This document shows positions 52,570-61,814 of a stretch of 61,967 nucleotides of DNA, piece by piece. Position 1 is the first letter of the stretch; each line of letters starts with the position of its first letter. The translations under genes and the position numbers were made by a program. The notes beneath the pieces are model-generated. The model was given only the letters and a program-made list of their open reading frames with translations, was not told where the DNA came from and made no database searches. Source of the stretch: Hymenobacter rubripertinctus (GTDB lineage: Bacteria; Bacteroidota; Bacteroidia; Cytophagales; Hymenobacteraceae); NCBI RefSeq assembly GCF_003583925.1, contig NZ_QYCN01000029.1, forward strand, positions 36,706 through 98,672, in the 5' to 3' direction.

Positions 52570-52775
52570 CGCGGCGGGGAGACCATCGAGGTGGTGCAGC
52601 AACGTGCCCGGCCTGCAAGGTTGGGCACCTGCCGCAGCTTGGGCAAGCTCGCGATTCTTCGTTTTTGGAAGCCCCCGCCCCTACCCCGTTCCCACCGAGC
52701 GGCCGACCTCTGTTGGCCGCTTGCTTAAGCTGGCAGCTGGCTGACACCTCATTATTCGACTTTTTCCTTCCTTCT

Positions 52776-54212
52776 ATGCCCACCACGCTCACCCTGTTCC
52801 AGCTCAACGATGTGCACGGCTACCTCAACCTGCACCAGGAAGCCTTTTTCGGCCCCACCGGCCTTGAGTACCGCCGTTGCGGCGGCTATGCCCGCATTGC
52901 CACGCGCCTGCGCGAGCTGCGGGCGCAGCACCCCAACCACCTGCTTTTCGATGGCGGCGACACCTTCCACGGCACCCGGCCAGTGGTAGCCACCGAGGGC
53001 GGCATCCTGCCCCCCATCCTCAACGAGCTGGGCATTGCGGCCATGACGGCGCATTGGGAGTTTGCCCACGGTCCGGCCCGGCTCCGGGAACTGGTAAGCC
53101 AACTCAACTACCCACTGCTGGCCGCCAACATCTACCACGAGGATAGCGGGGAGCTGGCCTACGCCCCCACGCTGCTGCTGGAAACGGCAGGGCTGCGCGT
53201 GGGCATCATCGGGCTGGCCTGCCCTATCGTCGACAAGACGATGCCGGCCCACTTCAGCACCGGCCTGCGCTTCACCAACGGCGTAGCCGAGCTACCGGGC
53301 CACGTGCAACGCCTGCGCAACGAGGAGCGCGCCGACGTGATTATCCTGCTCTCACACTGCGGCTTTCCGCAGGATGTAGCCCTGCTCGAAGACTGCCCCG
53401 GCATTGACGTGTGCCTGAGCAGCCATACCCATAACCGGCTCTATAAGCCTTTCGAGGCGGGCGGGGCGCTGGTAATCCAGTCCGGCTCCCACGGCTCGTT
53501 TCTGGGCCAGCTCACCCTCACGGTGGAAGCTGGCCGCGTGGTTTCGCACACCCACGAGCTGCATGAAATTAGCGAAAGCATAGCCCCCGACGCCGCTTTG
53601 CAAACCCGCATCGACGCGGCGCTGGAGCCCTTTGCCGCCCTCAATGAAACAGTAGGCACCACCGACACCGGCCTGCACCGGCTTACGTCGGTGGAGTGCC
53701 CGGCCGATGATTTCCTGCTGGCCAGCCTGCAAGCCCTGGTGCCGGCCGACCTGTATTTCTCCAACGGCTGGCGCTACGGCGCGCCCATCGCGCCCGGTCC
53801 GGTACTGCTCAACGACCTCTACGACCTGGTGCCCATGGACCCCGAAATTCAGACCGCGGAGCTCACGGGGGCCGAGCTGCACGAGATGCTCGAAAAGAAC
53901 CTCGAAGGCACCTACAGCCAGAACCCGCTGCACCAGATGGGCGGCTACGTGAAGCGCACCCTAGGCCTGAAAGCGTACTTCAAAGCCGAAAACCCCAAAG
54001 GCAGCCGCCTGCAGGCCGTGTTCGTGCAGGGCAAGGCACTGGACCCGGCCCGCACCTATTCAGCGGCCTTCATCACCTCGCAGGGCGTGCCGCCCAAGTT
54101 TGGCCGCAACCGCCAAAAAACCGGGCAGCACATTGTGGCCGCCATGCGTACCTACCTGGCGCAACACCGCCCGCTGGTAGTGCAGCCGCACGACACGTTT
54201 ATCGTCGTCTGA
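52776..54212 (+). CDS. 5'-nucleotidase-type metallophosphatase, cytoplasmic variant
   Basis: 478 aa from the ATG at 52776 (MPTTLTLFQLNDVHGYLNLH), with no signal peptide. FQLNDVHGY and LFDGGDTFHGT are the usual metal motifs and SSHTHNR is conserved, but the position of the GNHE/GNHD motif reads MTAHWEFAHG, so the catalytic Asn is missing or shifted. The C-terminal nucleotidase domain is present (LYDLVPMDPEIQTAELTGAELHEMLEKN). Paralogue of the gene at 43438. May have a different substrate or lower activity. Confidence 0.85.
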   Translation: MPTTLTLFQLNDVHGYLNLHQEAFFGPTGLEYRRCGGYARIATRLRELRAQHPNHLLFDGGDTFHGTRPVVATEGGILPPILNELGIAAMTAHWEFAHGPARLRELVSQLNYPLLAANIYHEDSGELAYAPTLLLETAGLRVGIIGLACPIVDKTMPAHFSTGLRFTNGVAELPGHVQRLRNEERADVIILLSHCGFPQDVALLEDCPGIDVCLSSHTHNRLYKPFEAGGALVIQSGSHGSFLGQLTLTVEAGRVVSHTHELHEISESIAPDAALQTRIDAALEPFAALNETVGTTDTGLHRLTSVECPADDFLLASLQALVPADLYFSNGWRYGAPIAPGPVLLNDLYDLVPMDPEIQTAELTGAELHEMLEKNLEGTYSQNPLHQMGGYVKRTLGLKAYFKAENPKGSRLQAVFVQGKALDPARTYSAAFITSQGVPPKFGRNRQKTGQHIVAAMRTYLAQHRPLVVQPHDTFIVV

Positions 54213-54303
54213 GGGACGCGCCGGGCGGCCTCGGGCGGACGAGTGAGCCAGCCCAGAGCAACCGGCTGTTGGGCGCGGGTTGAGCCTGGGGTACACATAT
54301 TGC

Positions 54304-55419
54304 TCAGCCCGAGGTTTTGCGGTAGCGCCACACGGCCAGGGCATTCACCGTGAGGGCCAGTAGCAGCAGGGCTCCCAGTGGCCCGGCAATGTCGCGCGCG
54401 GTACTGCCCTTGAGCAGCACCATGCGGGCGATGCGGATGATGTAGGCCAGGGGGTTGAGCCGGTCGAGGGCCTGGGCCCAGGCCGGCATGTACTCGATGG
54501 GCGTGAACAAGCCGCTGAGCAGCACGAAGATGATGAGGAAGAAAAACGCCACGAACAGCGCCTGCTGCTGCGTACGGCTGCTGGCCGAAATCAGCAGGCC
54601 GATGCCCAGCGGCACGGTGAGGTAGAGGGCGGTGGCGGCGTAGAGCAGCGGCAGGCTGCCCACCAGCGGCACCTGAAACACCAGCCGCGCCACCAGCAGC
54701 CCCACGCTGAGCTGGTAGAAGCCCGCCAGCCAGAACGGCAGCAGCTTGCCCAGCATAAACTGCCACTTGCGAATGGGCGTGACGTTGAGTTGCTCGATGG
54801 TCCCGATTTCCTTTTCGCGCACGATGTTGAGCGTGGCCAGAAACATCACAATCAGCGTCATAATCTGGAAAATGAGCCCCGGCACCATGAACGTTTTGTA
54901 GTTCAGGCGCGGGTTGTACCAGTAGGCCGGCACCACCTCCAGCCCCCCGCGCCCGGCCAGCACGGCCGCCACCGTGGCGGGCCGGGCCTCGCCCTGGTAC
55001 GCCTGCACGATGCTGGCCGCGTAGCTGCCTGCCAGCCCGGCCTTCACGCTGTTCAGGGCATTTACCAGCAGCTGCACGTCGGCCCGGCGCTCGCGCACCA
55101 GCGCCCGCTCGAAGTGGCGCGGCACCACCAGCACTACGTCGGCGCGGTCGCGTAGCAGGTCCTGCTCGGCGGCGCGCACCGAGGGGCGCACGGCCACCAG
55201 CCGGAAGTAGGGCGTGTACTGAAACTTATCGACCAAGCGGCGGGCGGCCGGGCTGTGGTCCTGGTCTACCACCACCAGGTTGAGGTTGCGGATTTCGTAG
55301 TTGGCCGCGTTGGAGAGCACCAGCAGCTGCACCACCGGCGCCAGCAACAGCAGCAGCAGCGTGCGGTTGCGGCGCAGCTGATGAAATTCCTTTTCGAGCA
55401 AAAACCAAACGATGCGCAT
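54304..55419 (-). CDS. ABC-2 type permease
   Basis: 371 aa. One N-terminal helix (about 22-40), a large periplasmic loop (about 45-170) and five or six C-terminal helices, with NIVREKEIGTIEQLNVTPIRKWQFMLGKLLPFWLAG as the ABC-2 signature (about 212-247). Typical of YbhR/YhhJ-type exporter subunits. Last gene of the - strand export operon; 24 bases after its partner permease. The intergenic region on the + side up to 54212 shows only a weak hairpin. Confidence 0.93.
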   Translation of the reverse strand: MRIVWFLLEKEFHQLRRNRTLLLLLLAPVVQLLVLSNAANYEIRNLNLVVVDQDHSPAARRLVDKFQYTPYFRLVAVRPSVRAAEQDLLRDRADVVLVVPRHFERALVRERRADVQLLVNALNSVKAGLAGSYAASIVQAYQGEARPATVAAVLAGRGGLEVVPAYWYNPRLNYKTFMVPGLIFQIMTLIVMFLATLNIVREKEIGTIEQLNVTPIRKWQFMLGKLLPFWLAGFYQLSVGLLVARLVFQVPLVGSLPLLYAATALYLTVPLGIGLLISASSRTQQQALFVAFFFLIIFVLLSGLFTPIEYMPAWAQALDRLNPLAYIIRIARMVLLKGSTARDIAGPLGALLLLALTVNALAVWRYRKTSG

Positions 55420-55443
55420 GAGCAGCTTGCAGTTAAGATGGTA

Positions 55444-56559
55444 TCAGGCCAGCCGGCTTTTGAGGGAGCGGAAGGCCAGCAGCAGCAGCCCGGCGGCCAA
55501 CGCCAGCAGGGCGGCGGTTTCGGGCCACAACTCGCGCAGGCCCAGGCCCTTTATCATGATGCCCTTGAGAATGTCGATGTAGTAGCGGGCCGGAATCAGG
55601 CGCGACACGGCCTGCATGGGCGGGGGCATGCTTTCGAGCGGAAACAGGAAGCCGCTCAGCATCACGGTGGGCAGCAGCAGGCTCAGAATAGAGAAGAGCA
55701 TGGCCCCCTGCTGCGTGCTGGAGCGCGTGGAAATAAACACGCCCAGCGCCAGCGCCACGAAGGTGTAGAGCAGGGTTTCGAGCAGCAGCAGCCCCAGACT
55801 GCCCCGCATGGGCATGCCCAGCCCCCACACGCCCAGGGCCAGAATAACGAGGGCATTGCCGAAAGACAGCAGAAAATACGGCACAATCTTGCCCAGAATG
55901 AAGGGCAGCTGCCGCATGGGCGACACCAGCAGCACTTCCATGGTGCCGGTTTCCTTTTCGCGGGCAATGGTGATGCTGGTGAGCATGGCCGACACCAGCA
56001 GCAGAATCAGGGCCATGGTGCCGGGCACGAACGTGTAGGCCGCCTCCAGGCTGGGGTTGAAGTAGAGCCGGGCCACGGCCTCCACGTGCGGGCCGGCCGT
56101 GCCGGGGGCGGGCGGCGGCAGCTCCTGCCGGGCATAGTCGCGCACAATGCTCGTGGCGTAGCTCACCAGGCTGGTGGCGGTGTTCTGGTCCGAGGCATCG
56201 GCCACGAGCTGCACCTGCGCGTGGCCCAGGTGGTCGAGTTCGTGCGAGAAGCCGGCCGGAAACACCACCGCCAGCTTGATATCGCCCTGCCGGAACGCCG
56301 CCTCCACCTCCCGGTACGAGCCCAAGTAGTGGCGCAGCCCGAAATAGTCCGACGACAGCAGCCGCGCCTGCACCTGCCGGGCGTGGGGGCCTTTGTCGAA
56401 GTCGAGCACGGCCACATCGGCGTTTTTCACCTCGTTGGTGAGCGCGAAGCCGAAAAGCGTGACCAGCACCACGGGCATGCCAAACAGGATGAGCAGGGTG
56501 CGGCGGTCCCGGAAAATATGGTAGAACTCCTTGCGCACGAACAGAAGAAAAGCTTTCAT
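55444..56559 (-). CDS. ABC-2 type permease (partner subunit)
   Basis: 371 aa with the same layout as the downstream permease: N-terminal helix, extracytoplasmic domain (about 45-180), then helices with TIAREKETGTMEVLLVSPMRQLPFILGKIVPYFLLS (about 223-258) and VMLSGFLFPLESMP. Two different permeases with two ATPases suggest a heteromeric exporter like YbhFSR. Follows the ATPase gene by seven bases. Confidence 0.93.
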   Translation of the reverse strand: MKAFLLFVRKEFYHIFRDRRTLLILFGMPVVLVTLFGFALTNEVKNADVAVLDFDKGPHARQVQARLLSSDYFGLRHYLGSYREVEAAFRQGDIKLAVVFPAGFSHELDHLGHAQVQLVADASDQNTATSLVSYATSIVRDYARQELPPPAPGTAGPHVEAVARLYFNPSLEAAYTFVPGTMALILLLVSAMLTSITIAREKETGTMEVLLVSPMRQLPFILGKIVPYFLLSFGNALVILALGVWGLGMPMRGSLGLLLLETLLYTFVALALGVFISTRSSTQQGAMLFSILSLLLPTVMLSGFLFPLESMPPPMQAVSRLIPARYYIDILKGIMIKGLGLRELWPETAALLALAAGLLLLAFRSLKSRLA

Positions 56560-56566
56560 GGCGGGC

Positions 56567-57340
56567 CTATTCGGTGTTTTTGGCCCCTCGGGCCAGCTGA
56601 AGAAAAACCTCGTTCATGTCGGCCGCCCCAAACTGCTGCTTCAGCCCGGCCGGCGTGTCCAGAGCCGCCATCCGGCCATCGACCATAATGGACACCCGGT
56701 CGCAGTACTCGGCCTCATCGAGGTAGTGGGTGGTGATGAACACGGTGACGCCCCGGGCCGCTGCTTCGTACAGCAAGTCCCAGAACTGCCGGCGCGTGAT
56801 GGGGTCTACGCCGCCCGTGGGCTCGTCCAGGAACACCACCGCCGGGTCGTGGAGCAGGGCCACCGAGAAGGCCAGCTTTTGCTTCCAGCCCAGCGGCAGG
56901 CTGCCCACCAGCGCGTCGCGCTCGTGGGCCAGGCCCAGCCGCCCCAGCAGCGCTTCGGTCTTGGCCCTGATTTCGGTGGTGCGCAGCCCGTACACGCCGC
57001 CGTAGAAGCGGATGTTCTCGCGCACCGTCAGGTCGTCATAAAGCGAGAATTTCTGGCTCATGTAGCCGATGCGCCGCTTGATGGCTTCCGGCTCGCGCCC
57101 CACATCGAAGCCTGCCACCGAGGCCACCCCACCCGAGGGCGTGAGCAGGCCGCAGAGCATACGCATGGCCGTGGTCTTGCCCGCCCCGTTGGCCCCCAGA
57201 AAACCGAATATCTCGCCCGCCGCCACCTCAAAGCTGATGGCATCGACGGCCGTAAATGCCCCGAAGGTCTTGGTCAGCCCCTCGGCCCGAATCACTGGCC
57301 CGGCCACCGCGCCGGGCAGCTGTGTTGCGGCCCCGCTCAT
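56567..57340 (-). CDS. ABC transporter ATP-binding protein
   Basis: 257 aa. Walker A GANGAGKTTAM (about 53-63), Q-loop MSQKFSLYDDLTVREN, signature LPLGWKQKLAF (LSGGQ-type variant) and Walker B VVFLDEPTGGVDP. Energises the two ABC-2 permeases. Overlaps the upstream ATPase gene by four bases. Confidence 0.94.
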   Translation of the reverse strand: MSGAATQLPGAVAGPVIRAEGLTKTFGAFTAVDAISFEVAAGEIFGFLGANGAGKTTAMRMLCGLLTPSGGVASVAGFDVGREPEAIKRRIGYMSQKFSLYDDLTVRENIRFYGGVYGLRTTEIRAKTEALLGRLGLAHERDALVGSLPLGWKQKLAFSVALLHDPAVVFLDEPTGGVDPITRRQFWDLLYEAAARGVTVFITTHYLDEAEYCDRVSIMVDGRMAALDTPAGLKQQFGAADMNEVFLQLARGAKNTE

Positions 57341-58311
57341 CGTGCGGTGGGGGCTGTAGCGGCCGGCCGGGCCCCCAGCAGCTCCATAAATGTGTCCTCG
57401 ATGGTGGGCGTGAGGCCCCGCAGCTGCACCTGGGCGTGGCCCGCCCGCGCCAGGTAGCCCAGCAAGTCGGCCTCCGCCGTGCCGGTTGTGGCAGCAGCCG
57501 TGGCGGCGGGCAGCAAACTCAGGTGGGCTTCTTCGCCGAAGGCATACACCGTGCGCGTGGCCGGGTAGGCCCGCAGGCTTTGCAGCAGCGGATAAAGGCT
57601 GCCCGTGGCCCGCACCGCGTACAGCGGCACCGGATAGGCGGCTTGCAGGGCCGCCGGGGTATCCACGCGCAGCACCTGGCCTTCCTGCAGCAGGGCCACC
57701 CGCTCGCAGCGTGCCGCTTCATCCATGTAGGGAGTCGAAACCATAATGGTGATGCCGCGCGCCTTCAGCTGCCCCAACACCTGCCAGAACTCCTGCCGCG
57801 ACACGGCATCCACGCCCGTTGTGGGCTCATCGAGCAACAGCACTTCGGGCTTATGAATCAGGGCGCAGCACAGGGCCAGCTTCTGCTTCATGCCCCCCGA
57901 CAAGGCCCCTGCCCGCCGGTCGCGGAACGGGGCCAGCGGCTCATAAATATCCCGAATCAGCTCGTAGTTAGCCCGCACCGTGGTGCGGAACAGGGCCGCG
58001 AAAAAGTCCAGGTTTTCTGCCACCGTCAGGTCGGGATAGAGCGAGAAGCGGCCCGGCATGTAGCCCACCACTTCCCGAATGGCCCGCATGCCGCCGCGCG
58101 TGTCGTGCCCGGCCACGGCGGCCGTGCCCGCATCGGGCAGCAGCAGCGTGGCCATGATGCGAAACAGGGTGGTTTTGCCCGCCCCGTCGGGGCCGATGAG
58201 GCCGAACAGCTCGCCCGGCGGCACGCGCAGGCTCACGTCCTGCACCGCCTGCACGGGGCCATAGCTTTTGCTCAGGTGTTGAAGGTCGATGGCGAACATG
58301 GCGGCGGGCAT
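57337..58311 (-). CDS. ABC transporter ATP-binding protein
   Basis: 324 aa from the ATG at 58311 (MPAAMFAIDLQHLSKSYGPV; MFAID four codons in also fits). Walker A GPDGAGKTTLF, Q-loop GYMPGRFSLYPDLTVAENL, signature LSGGMKQKLALCCALIH and Walker B LLLDEPTTGVDA, with a C-terminal extension of about 110 residues. The two ATPases likely work as a heterodimer, as in YbhF where both halves are fused. Confidence 0.94.
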   Translation of the reverse strand: MPAAMFAIDLQHLSKSYGPVQAVQDVSLRVPPGELFGLIGPDGAGKTTLFRIMATLLLPDAGTAAVAGHDTRGGMRAIREVVGYMPGRFSLYPDLTVAENLDFFAALFRTTVRANYELIRDIYEPLAPFRDRRAGALSGGMKQKLALCCALIHKPEVLLLDEPTTGVDAVSRQEFWQVLGQLKARGITIMVSTPYMDEAARCERVALLQEGQVLRVDTPAALQAAYPVPLYAVRATGSLYPLLQSLRAYPATRTVYAFGEEAHLSLLPAATAAATTGTAEADLLGYLARAGHAQVQLRGLTPTIEDTFMELLGARPAATAPTAR

Positions 58312-58418
58312 CAGGTGGGAGAAAAGAGGGTGGCGGAGCTTAGGGGCTATCCGAACAGGCAAAACAAGAACGGTCATGCTGAGCTCGGCTCAACATGACG
58401 ACCAATTCGAATAGGCAC

Positions 58419-59336
58419 TCAAAACCGCACGTCGGCGGGCATCCCGATTTTCAGGCTGCCATCGTTGGGCACGGCAATTTTCAGGGCGTACACCAGGCTC
58501 ACCCGGTCCTCTTTGGTTTGCACCACTTTGGGAGTGAATTCCGACTTGCTGGCCACCCACTGCACCCGGCCGGGATACTCGCGCTGGCCGCCGTCGGGGG
58601 CATCCACCAGCACCTTCACCGCCTGTCCCAGCTTCACGCGGGTAAGCTGGTCGCCGGCCACGTAGGCCCGCAGCACCAGCTGCCGCGTATCGCCGATTTT
58701 GTAGAGCGGCTGGCCGTAGCCCACCACCTCGCTCGGCTCCACATACACCGTAAGCACGGTGCCGGCCACGGGGTTCACCACGCGGCTGCGCCGGAGCTGG
58801 TCGTCGAGCTGGCTCAGCTGGGCCTGGAGCGGGCCAGCCTGTGCGGCCGTGCCCCGGGCCTGGGTACCCAGGGCGGCGCGCTGGGCGGCGGCCTGCTTTT
58901 GGGCCACAGCCAGCTGGTAGTCCAGGTCGTCGAGCTGTTTGGCGGGCACGGCATCGGCGCGCACCAGGTTCAGCACGCGCTGCCGCTCGCGCCGCAGGTT
59001 GGCCGCCTGCTGCTCCAGGGCCACCAGCTGGGCGGGCACATCGGGGGTTTGGGCGCGCACGGCCCGCACGCTGGCCAGCAGCTGCTGGCGCCGCAGCGAC
59101 AGGGCCAGCGTGTCTACCAGGCCCACCACGCGGCCGGCGGGCAGCTCATCGCCCTCGCGCACGGCCAGGCGCAGCAGGGGGCCGGTCGCCTCGGCCGCCA
59201 CCACATACTCGGTGGTTTCAAAATTGCCCGAGGCATCGAAGCGCGGGGCGGCGGGCTGGCAGCCGCTCAGCAGGCCTGGCACCACCGCCAGGGCCAACAA
59301 CCAAAAGCGTAGCGGGGAGTGAAGAAGATGAAGCAT
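58419..59336 (-). CDS. HlyD family periplasmic adaptor lipoprotein
   Basis: 305 aa from the ATG at 59336 (MLHLLHSPLRFWLLALAVVP, lipobox LLSGC-Q). Lipoyl-like half GPLLRLAVREGDELPAGRVVGLVD, a coiled hairpin (about 75-190), SRVVNPVAGTVLTVYVEPSEVV and the C-terminal beta-barrel. Links the ABC exporter to the TolC protein encoded 13 bases upstream. Confidence 0.92.
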   Translation of the reverse strand: MLHLLHSPLRFWLLALAVVPGLLSGCQPAAPRFDASGNFETTEYVVAAEATGPLLRLAVREGDELPAGRVVGLVDTLALSLRRQQLLASVRAVRAQTPDVPAQLVALEQQAANLRRERQRVLNLVRADAVPAKQLDDLDYQLAVAQKQAAAQRAALGTQARGTAAQAGPLQAQLSQLDDQLRRSRVVNPVAGTVLTVYVEPSEVVGYGQPLYKIGDTRQLVLRAYVAGDQLTRVKLGQAVKVLVDAPDGGQREYPGRVQWVASKSEFTPKVVQTKEDRVSLVYALKIAVPNDGSLKIGMPADVRF

Positions 59337-59349
59337 ACGGCGGGAAGAA

Positions 59350-60669
59350 TTAAGGCTGAGTTGGGGAAGCAGAATCGGTGGCGGCGGGGCCGCCTTGGGC
59401 GCTGAGCAGAGCTGCCTGGGTTTGCAGCAACTGCAGGCGGTGCAGCTGCTCGTTGAGCTGGGCCTGCGCCAGCTGGTTGGCATCGGCGAAGTAATCAGCA
59501 AACCCGATGATGCCGTTGGCCAGCTGTACGGCCGACGTGGCGCGCACCTTTTCGCGCAGCGTAATCAGGGCCTGGTCGGTGGTGAGCAGGTCGCGGTAGC
59601 GGTCCACGGCGCTTTGCTGGGCCACCAGGGCCACGCGCTGGCTTTGCGCGAAGCTTTGCTGCTGCACCGCCACGGCCTCGGCATCCAGCTGGAGCAACTG
59701 CTGGTCCTGCCGCCGGGTGGTGTAGCCGTTCAGGGTCCAGCTCAACCGCAGCCCGCCCAGGCCGTAGGCATGCAAGTCGTTGCGGAAAAAGTTGAGCCCC
59801 GGCCGGCCGTAGCCCGCCTGCCCAAAGGCACTCAGGCGCGGGCCTAGGCGGGCATCGAGCAGGCGCGCCTGGCCCGCCAGCTGCGCCCGCTGCTGTTGGT
59901 AGAGCGCCCACTCGGGGCGGGGCGGAGCCGGGGGCAGCTCGGCGGGCAGCTCCAGCGCCGTGGTGGGCGGCAGGAGCCGGCCCAGCAGCTCGCCCAGCTG
60001 GCCTAATAGCATGGCCCGCTGCCGGGCCAGGTCGCACACCTGCTGGTCGAGGCCCAGGGTTTCGGCATCGAGGCGGGCCAGGTCCTGGCCGGTGGCCGTG
60101 CCGTAGCGCTGGCGGGCGGCCAGGGCAGTGCGGCGCGTGAGCAGGTCGGTGCGCAGGCCCTGGCGCAGGCGGCTGGTTTCATCGGTGAGCAACACGCCAA
60201 AAAACAGGTTGTCAACCTGTTCGCGCACCTTATACAAGCCCACCTCCGCCTGCCGGTTGCCGGTGGCGCGGCCCAGCTGCTCCTGCTGCTGCTGCTGCCG
60301 CGTGAGGCCGCCGTCGTAGAGGTTCTGGCTCAGGTCGAGAGTGAGGCGGTATTGGTCGCGGGCCACGGCGGGCAGGGCCACGCCGGGCAGGTCGAGCGGC
60401 ACACGGGTTACCTCGGTCTGGTAGCTGGCCTGGGCATTGAGGGCTACCTGCGGGATTTGTTGCAGGGTTTTGAGCCGGGTAATGCGCGCGGCAGCCTGCT
60501 CGTCGTTCAGGGCCAGCTGCCGCAGCAGCGGGTAGTGCTGCCGGGCCTCGGCGTAGCAGGCGGCCAGCGTGAGGGGCGGCCCGTCGGCGGGGGCGGGCGG
60601 CACAGCCTGGGCCAGCGCCCCGCGGCCCAGCAGCGCCAGCGCCAGCAGAAGGATTCGAGACTTATCCAT
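59350..60669 (-). CDS. TolC family outer-membrane protein
   Basis: 439 aa. Signal peptide MDKSRILLLALALLGRGALAQ. Repeats LTLAACYAEARQHYPLLRQLALNDEQAAARI and VQLANGIIGFADYFADANQLAQAQLNEQLHRLQ form the helical barrel. First gene of the export operon, with the TetR operator-like palindrome five bases upstream of its start. Confidence 0.92.
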   Translation of the reverse strand: MDKSRILLLALALLGRGALAQAVPPAPADGPPLTLAACYAEARQHYPLLRQLALNDEQAAARITRLKTLQQIPQVALNAQASYQTEVTRVPLDLPGVALPAVARDQYRLTLDLSQNLYDGGLTRQQQQQEQLGRATGNRQAEVGLYKVREQVDNLFFGVLLTDETSRLRQGLRTDLLTRRTALAARQRYGTATGQDLARLDAETLGLDQQVCDLARQRAMLLGQLGELLGRLLPPTTALELPAELPPAPPRPEWALYQQQRAQLAGQARLLDARLGPRLSAFGQAGYGRPGLNFFRNDLHAYGLGGLRLSWTLNGYTTRRQDQQLLQLDAEAVAVQQQSFAQSQRVALVAQQSAVDRYRDLLTTDQALITLREKVRATSAVQLANGIIGFADYFADANQLAQAQLNEQLHRLQLLQTQAALLSAQGGPAATDSASPTQP

Positions 60670-60674
60670 ACGAT

Positions 60675-60690
60675 TTAACTACTTGGTTAA
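60675..60690 (-). promoter_or_regulatory. Candidate TetR operator upstream of the export operon
   Basis: TTAAC-TACTTG-GTTAA, same form as the site at 61342-61357 (TTAAC-N6-GTTAA). TATTTTTTTG on the - strand (60708-60699) lies just upstream as a possible -7 element, at nearly the same spacing as in front of the regulator gene. Confidence 0.65.
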
Positions 60691-60708
60691 ACAAGAGGCA
60701 AAAAAATA

Positions 60709-61335
60709 TCAGGCCTGAATGGCCCGGATGACAAACTCGGCCACTTCCGTGCGGCGGCGCTCCATTTCGACCTGGAAATCGGCCTCCGACAGCGCCAGCA
60801 CGGCCTGAAAAATTGGCTTTCCCATGAACGGGAATACGGCCATCGACATCATATTCATCAGCAGCTCGGTCGAGGCCATGGGCCGGATGCGACCCTCGGC
60901 CACGGCCTCTGCCACTTGCCGGTGGAAGGCGTCCAAGCGCGGCTTCTCCTTACGGGTAATGGATTTAAAGAAAAACTCCGGATTGCGGTTAATCTCATTC
61001 ACCACGAACAGCGGCAGGAAGCTGTTGGCGCTCACGAAGGTGATGTACTCGCGCACCACCCGACGAATCTTCTCAAAAAGCTCCAAATCCGACTCCAGCA
61101 GGGCCAGCATGCGGGGCAGCAGGGTGCCTACCGCCCGCCCCACAATGAGCTTAAAAAGCTGCTCCTTGCTGCGGAAATAGTAATGCAACAGGGCTTTGTT
61201 GATGCCGGCACGGTCGGCAATTTCCTGCATCCGCGCCCCGCTCATGCCCTTCTCCAGAAACACCTGCTGCGCCGCTTCCAGGATAAGCTCCTCGGTGCTC
61301 ACTTTGGGGGCGACGGTGGATGGTTGTTTCGGCAT
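60709..61335 (-). CDS. TetR family regulator of the export operon
   Basis: 208 aa. N-terminal helix-turn-helix [51 protein letters not shown] (about 15-65) and a helical ligand-binding domain. Forty bases upstream of the TolC gene on the same strand; palindromes of the same form lie in front of both genes. Likely represses itself and the exporter until a substrate binds. Confidence 0.93.
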   Translation of the reverse strand: MPKQPSTVAPKVSTEELILEAAQQVFLEKGMSGARMQEIADRAGINKALLHYYFRSKEQLFKLIVGRAVGTLLPRMLALLESDLELFEKIRRVVREYITFVSANSFLPLFVVNEINRNPEFFFKSITRKEKPRLDAFHRQVAEAVAEGRIRPMASTELLMNMMSMAVFPFMGKPIFQAVLALSEADFQVEMERRRTEVAEFVIRAIQA

Positions 61336-61341
61336 AATGGA

Positions 61342-61373
61342 TTAACCGTTTGGTTAACTTCTGAGCAAATATA
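61342..61373 (-). promoter_or_regulatory. Operator and promoter of the TetR gene
   Basis: TTAAC-CGTTTG-GTTAA (61342-61357) is a palindrome six bases upstream of the tetR start. On the - strand TATATTTG (61373-61366) is a perfect -7 box, placing the transcription start next to the operator. Confidence 0.7.
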
Positions 61374-61814
61374 CGCAGTGGGCGGTACTTGTTGGGGGAA
61401 ATCTTATCGGTCAACAGGGCAAAAACACCGCGAAGTTAGTTCGTGCCCAAGGGCATTGGGGCGAACTGGCTGAGCAGTTGCCGGAAACAGATACCATTTT
61501 TTTGCCTGATAGTATGCACGTTAGCGACCCGACACTGACCAACGCCGCAGTAATGGCGCGCTGGCGGCGATGCTCACCACGCTGCCAGCAGCCTCCCCAG
61601 ATTGGGCACCTGCGGAATGGCAACGGGTTCGTTGGCTTTACTACCTCCTTAGGTTCGGGCCAGGCACTGGCGCTGCCCGGGAGTCCGGACGCTGACCAGC
61701 CAGCACCCGCTGAATAACGGCGCTTGGCTCGGGTACGCAGCGCCTCTCCACCCGATAGTCCGTTACCTGCCAAAAGAAATCCGTTCCTTTGGCGGTGGTA
61801 TAATGCGAGGTGAT

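Noticed and set aside
54213..54303. Weak hairpin between convergent genes
   Set aside because: Stem of nine pairs with a wobble, a long loop and no T-run; not enough to call a terminator.
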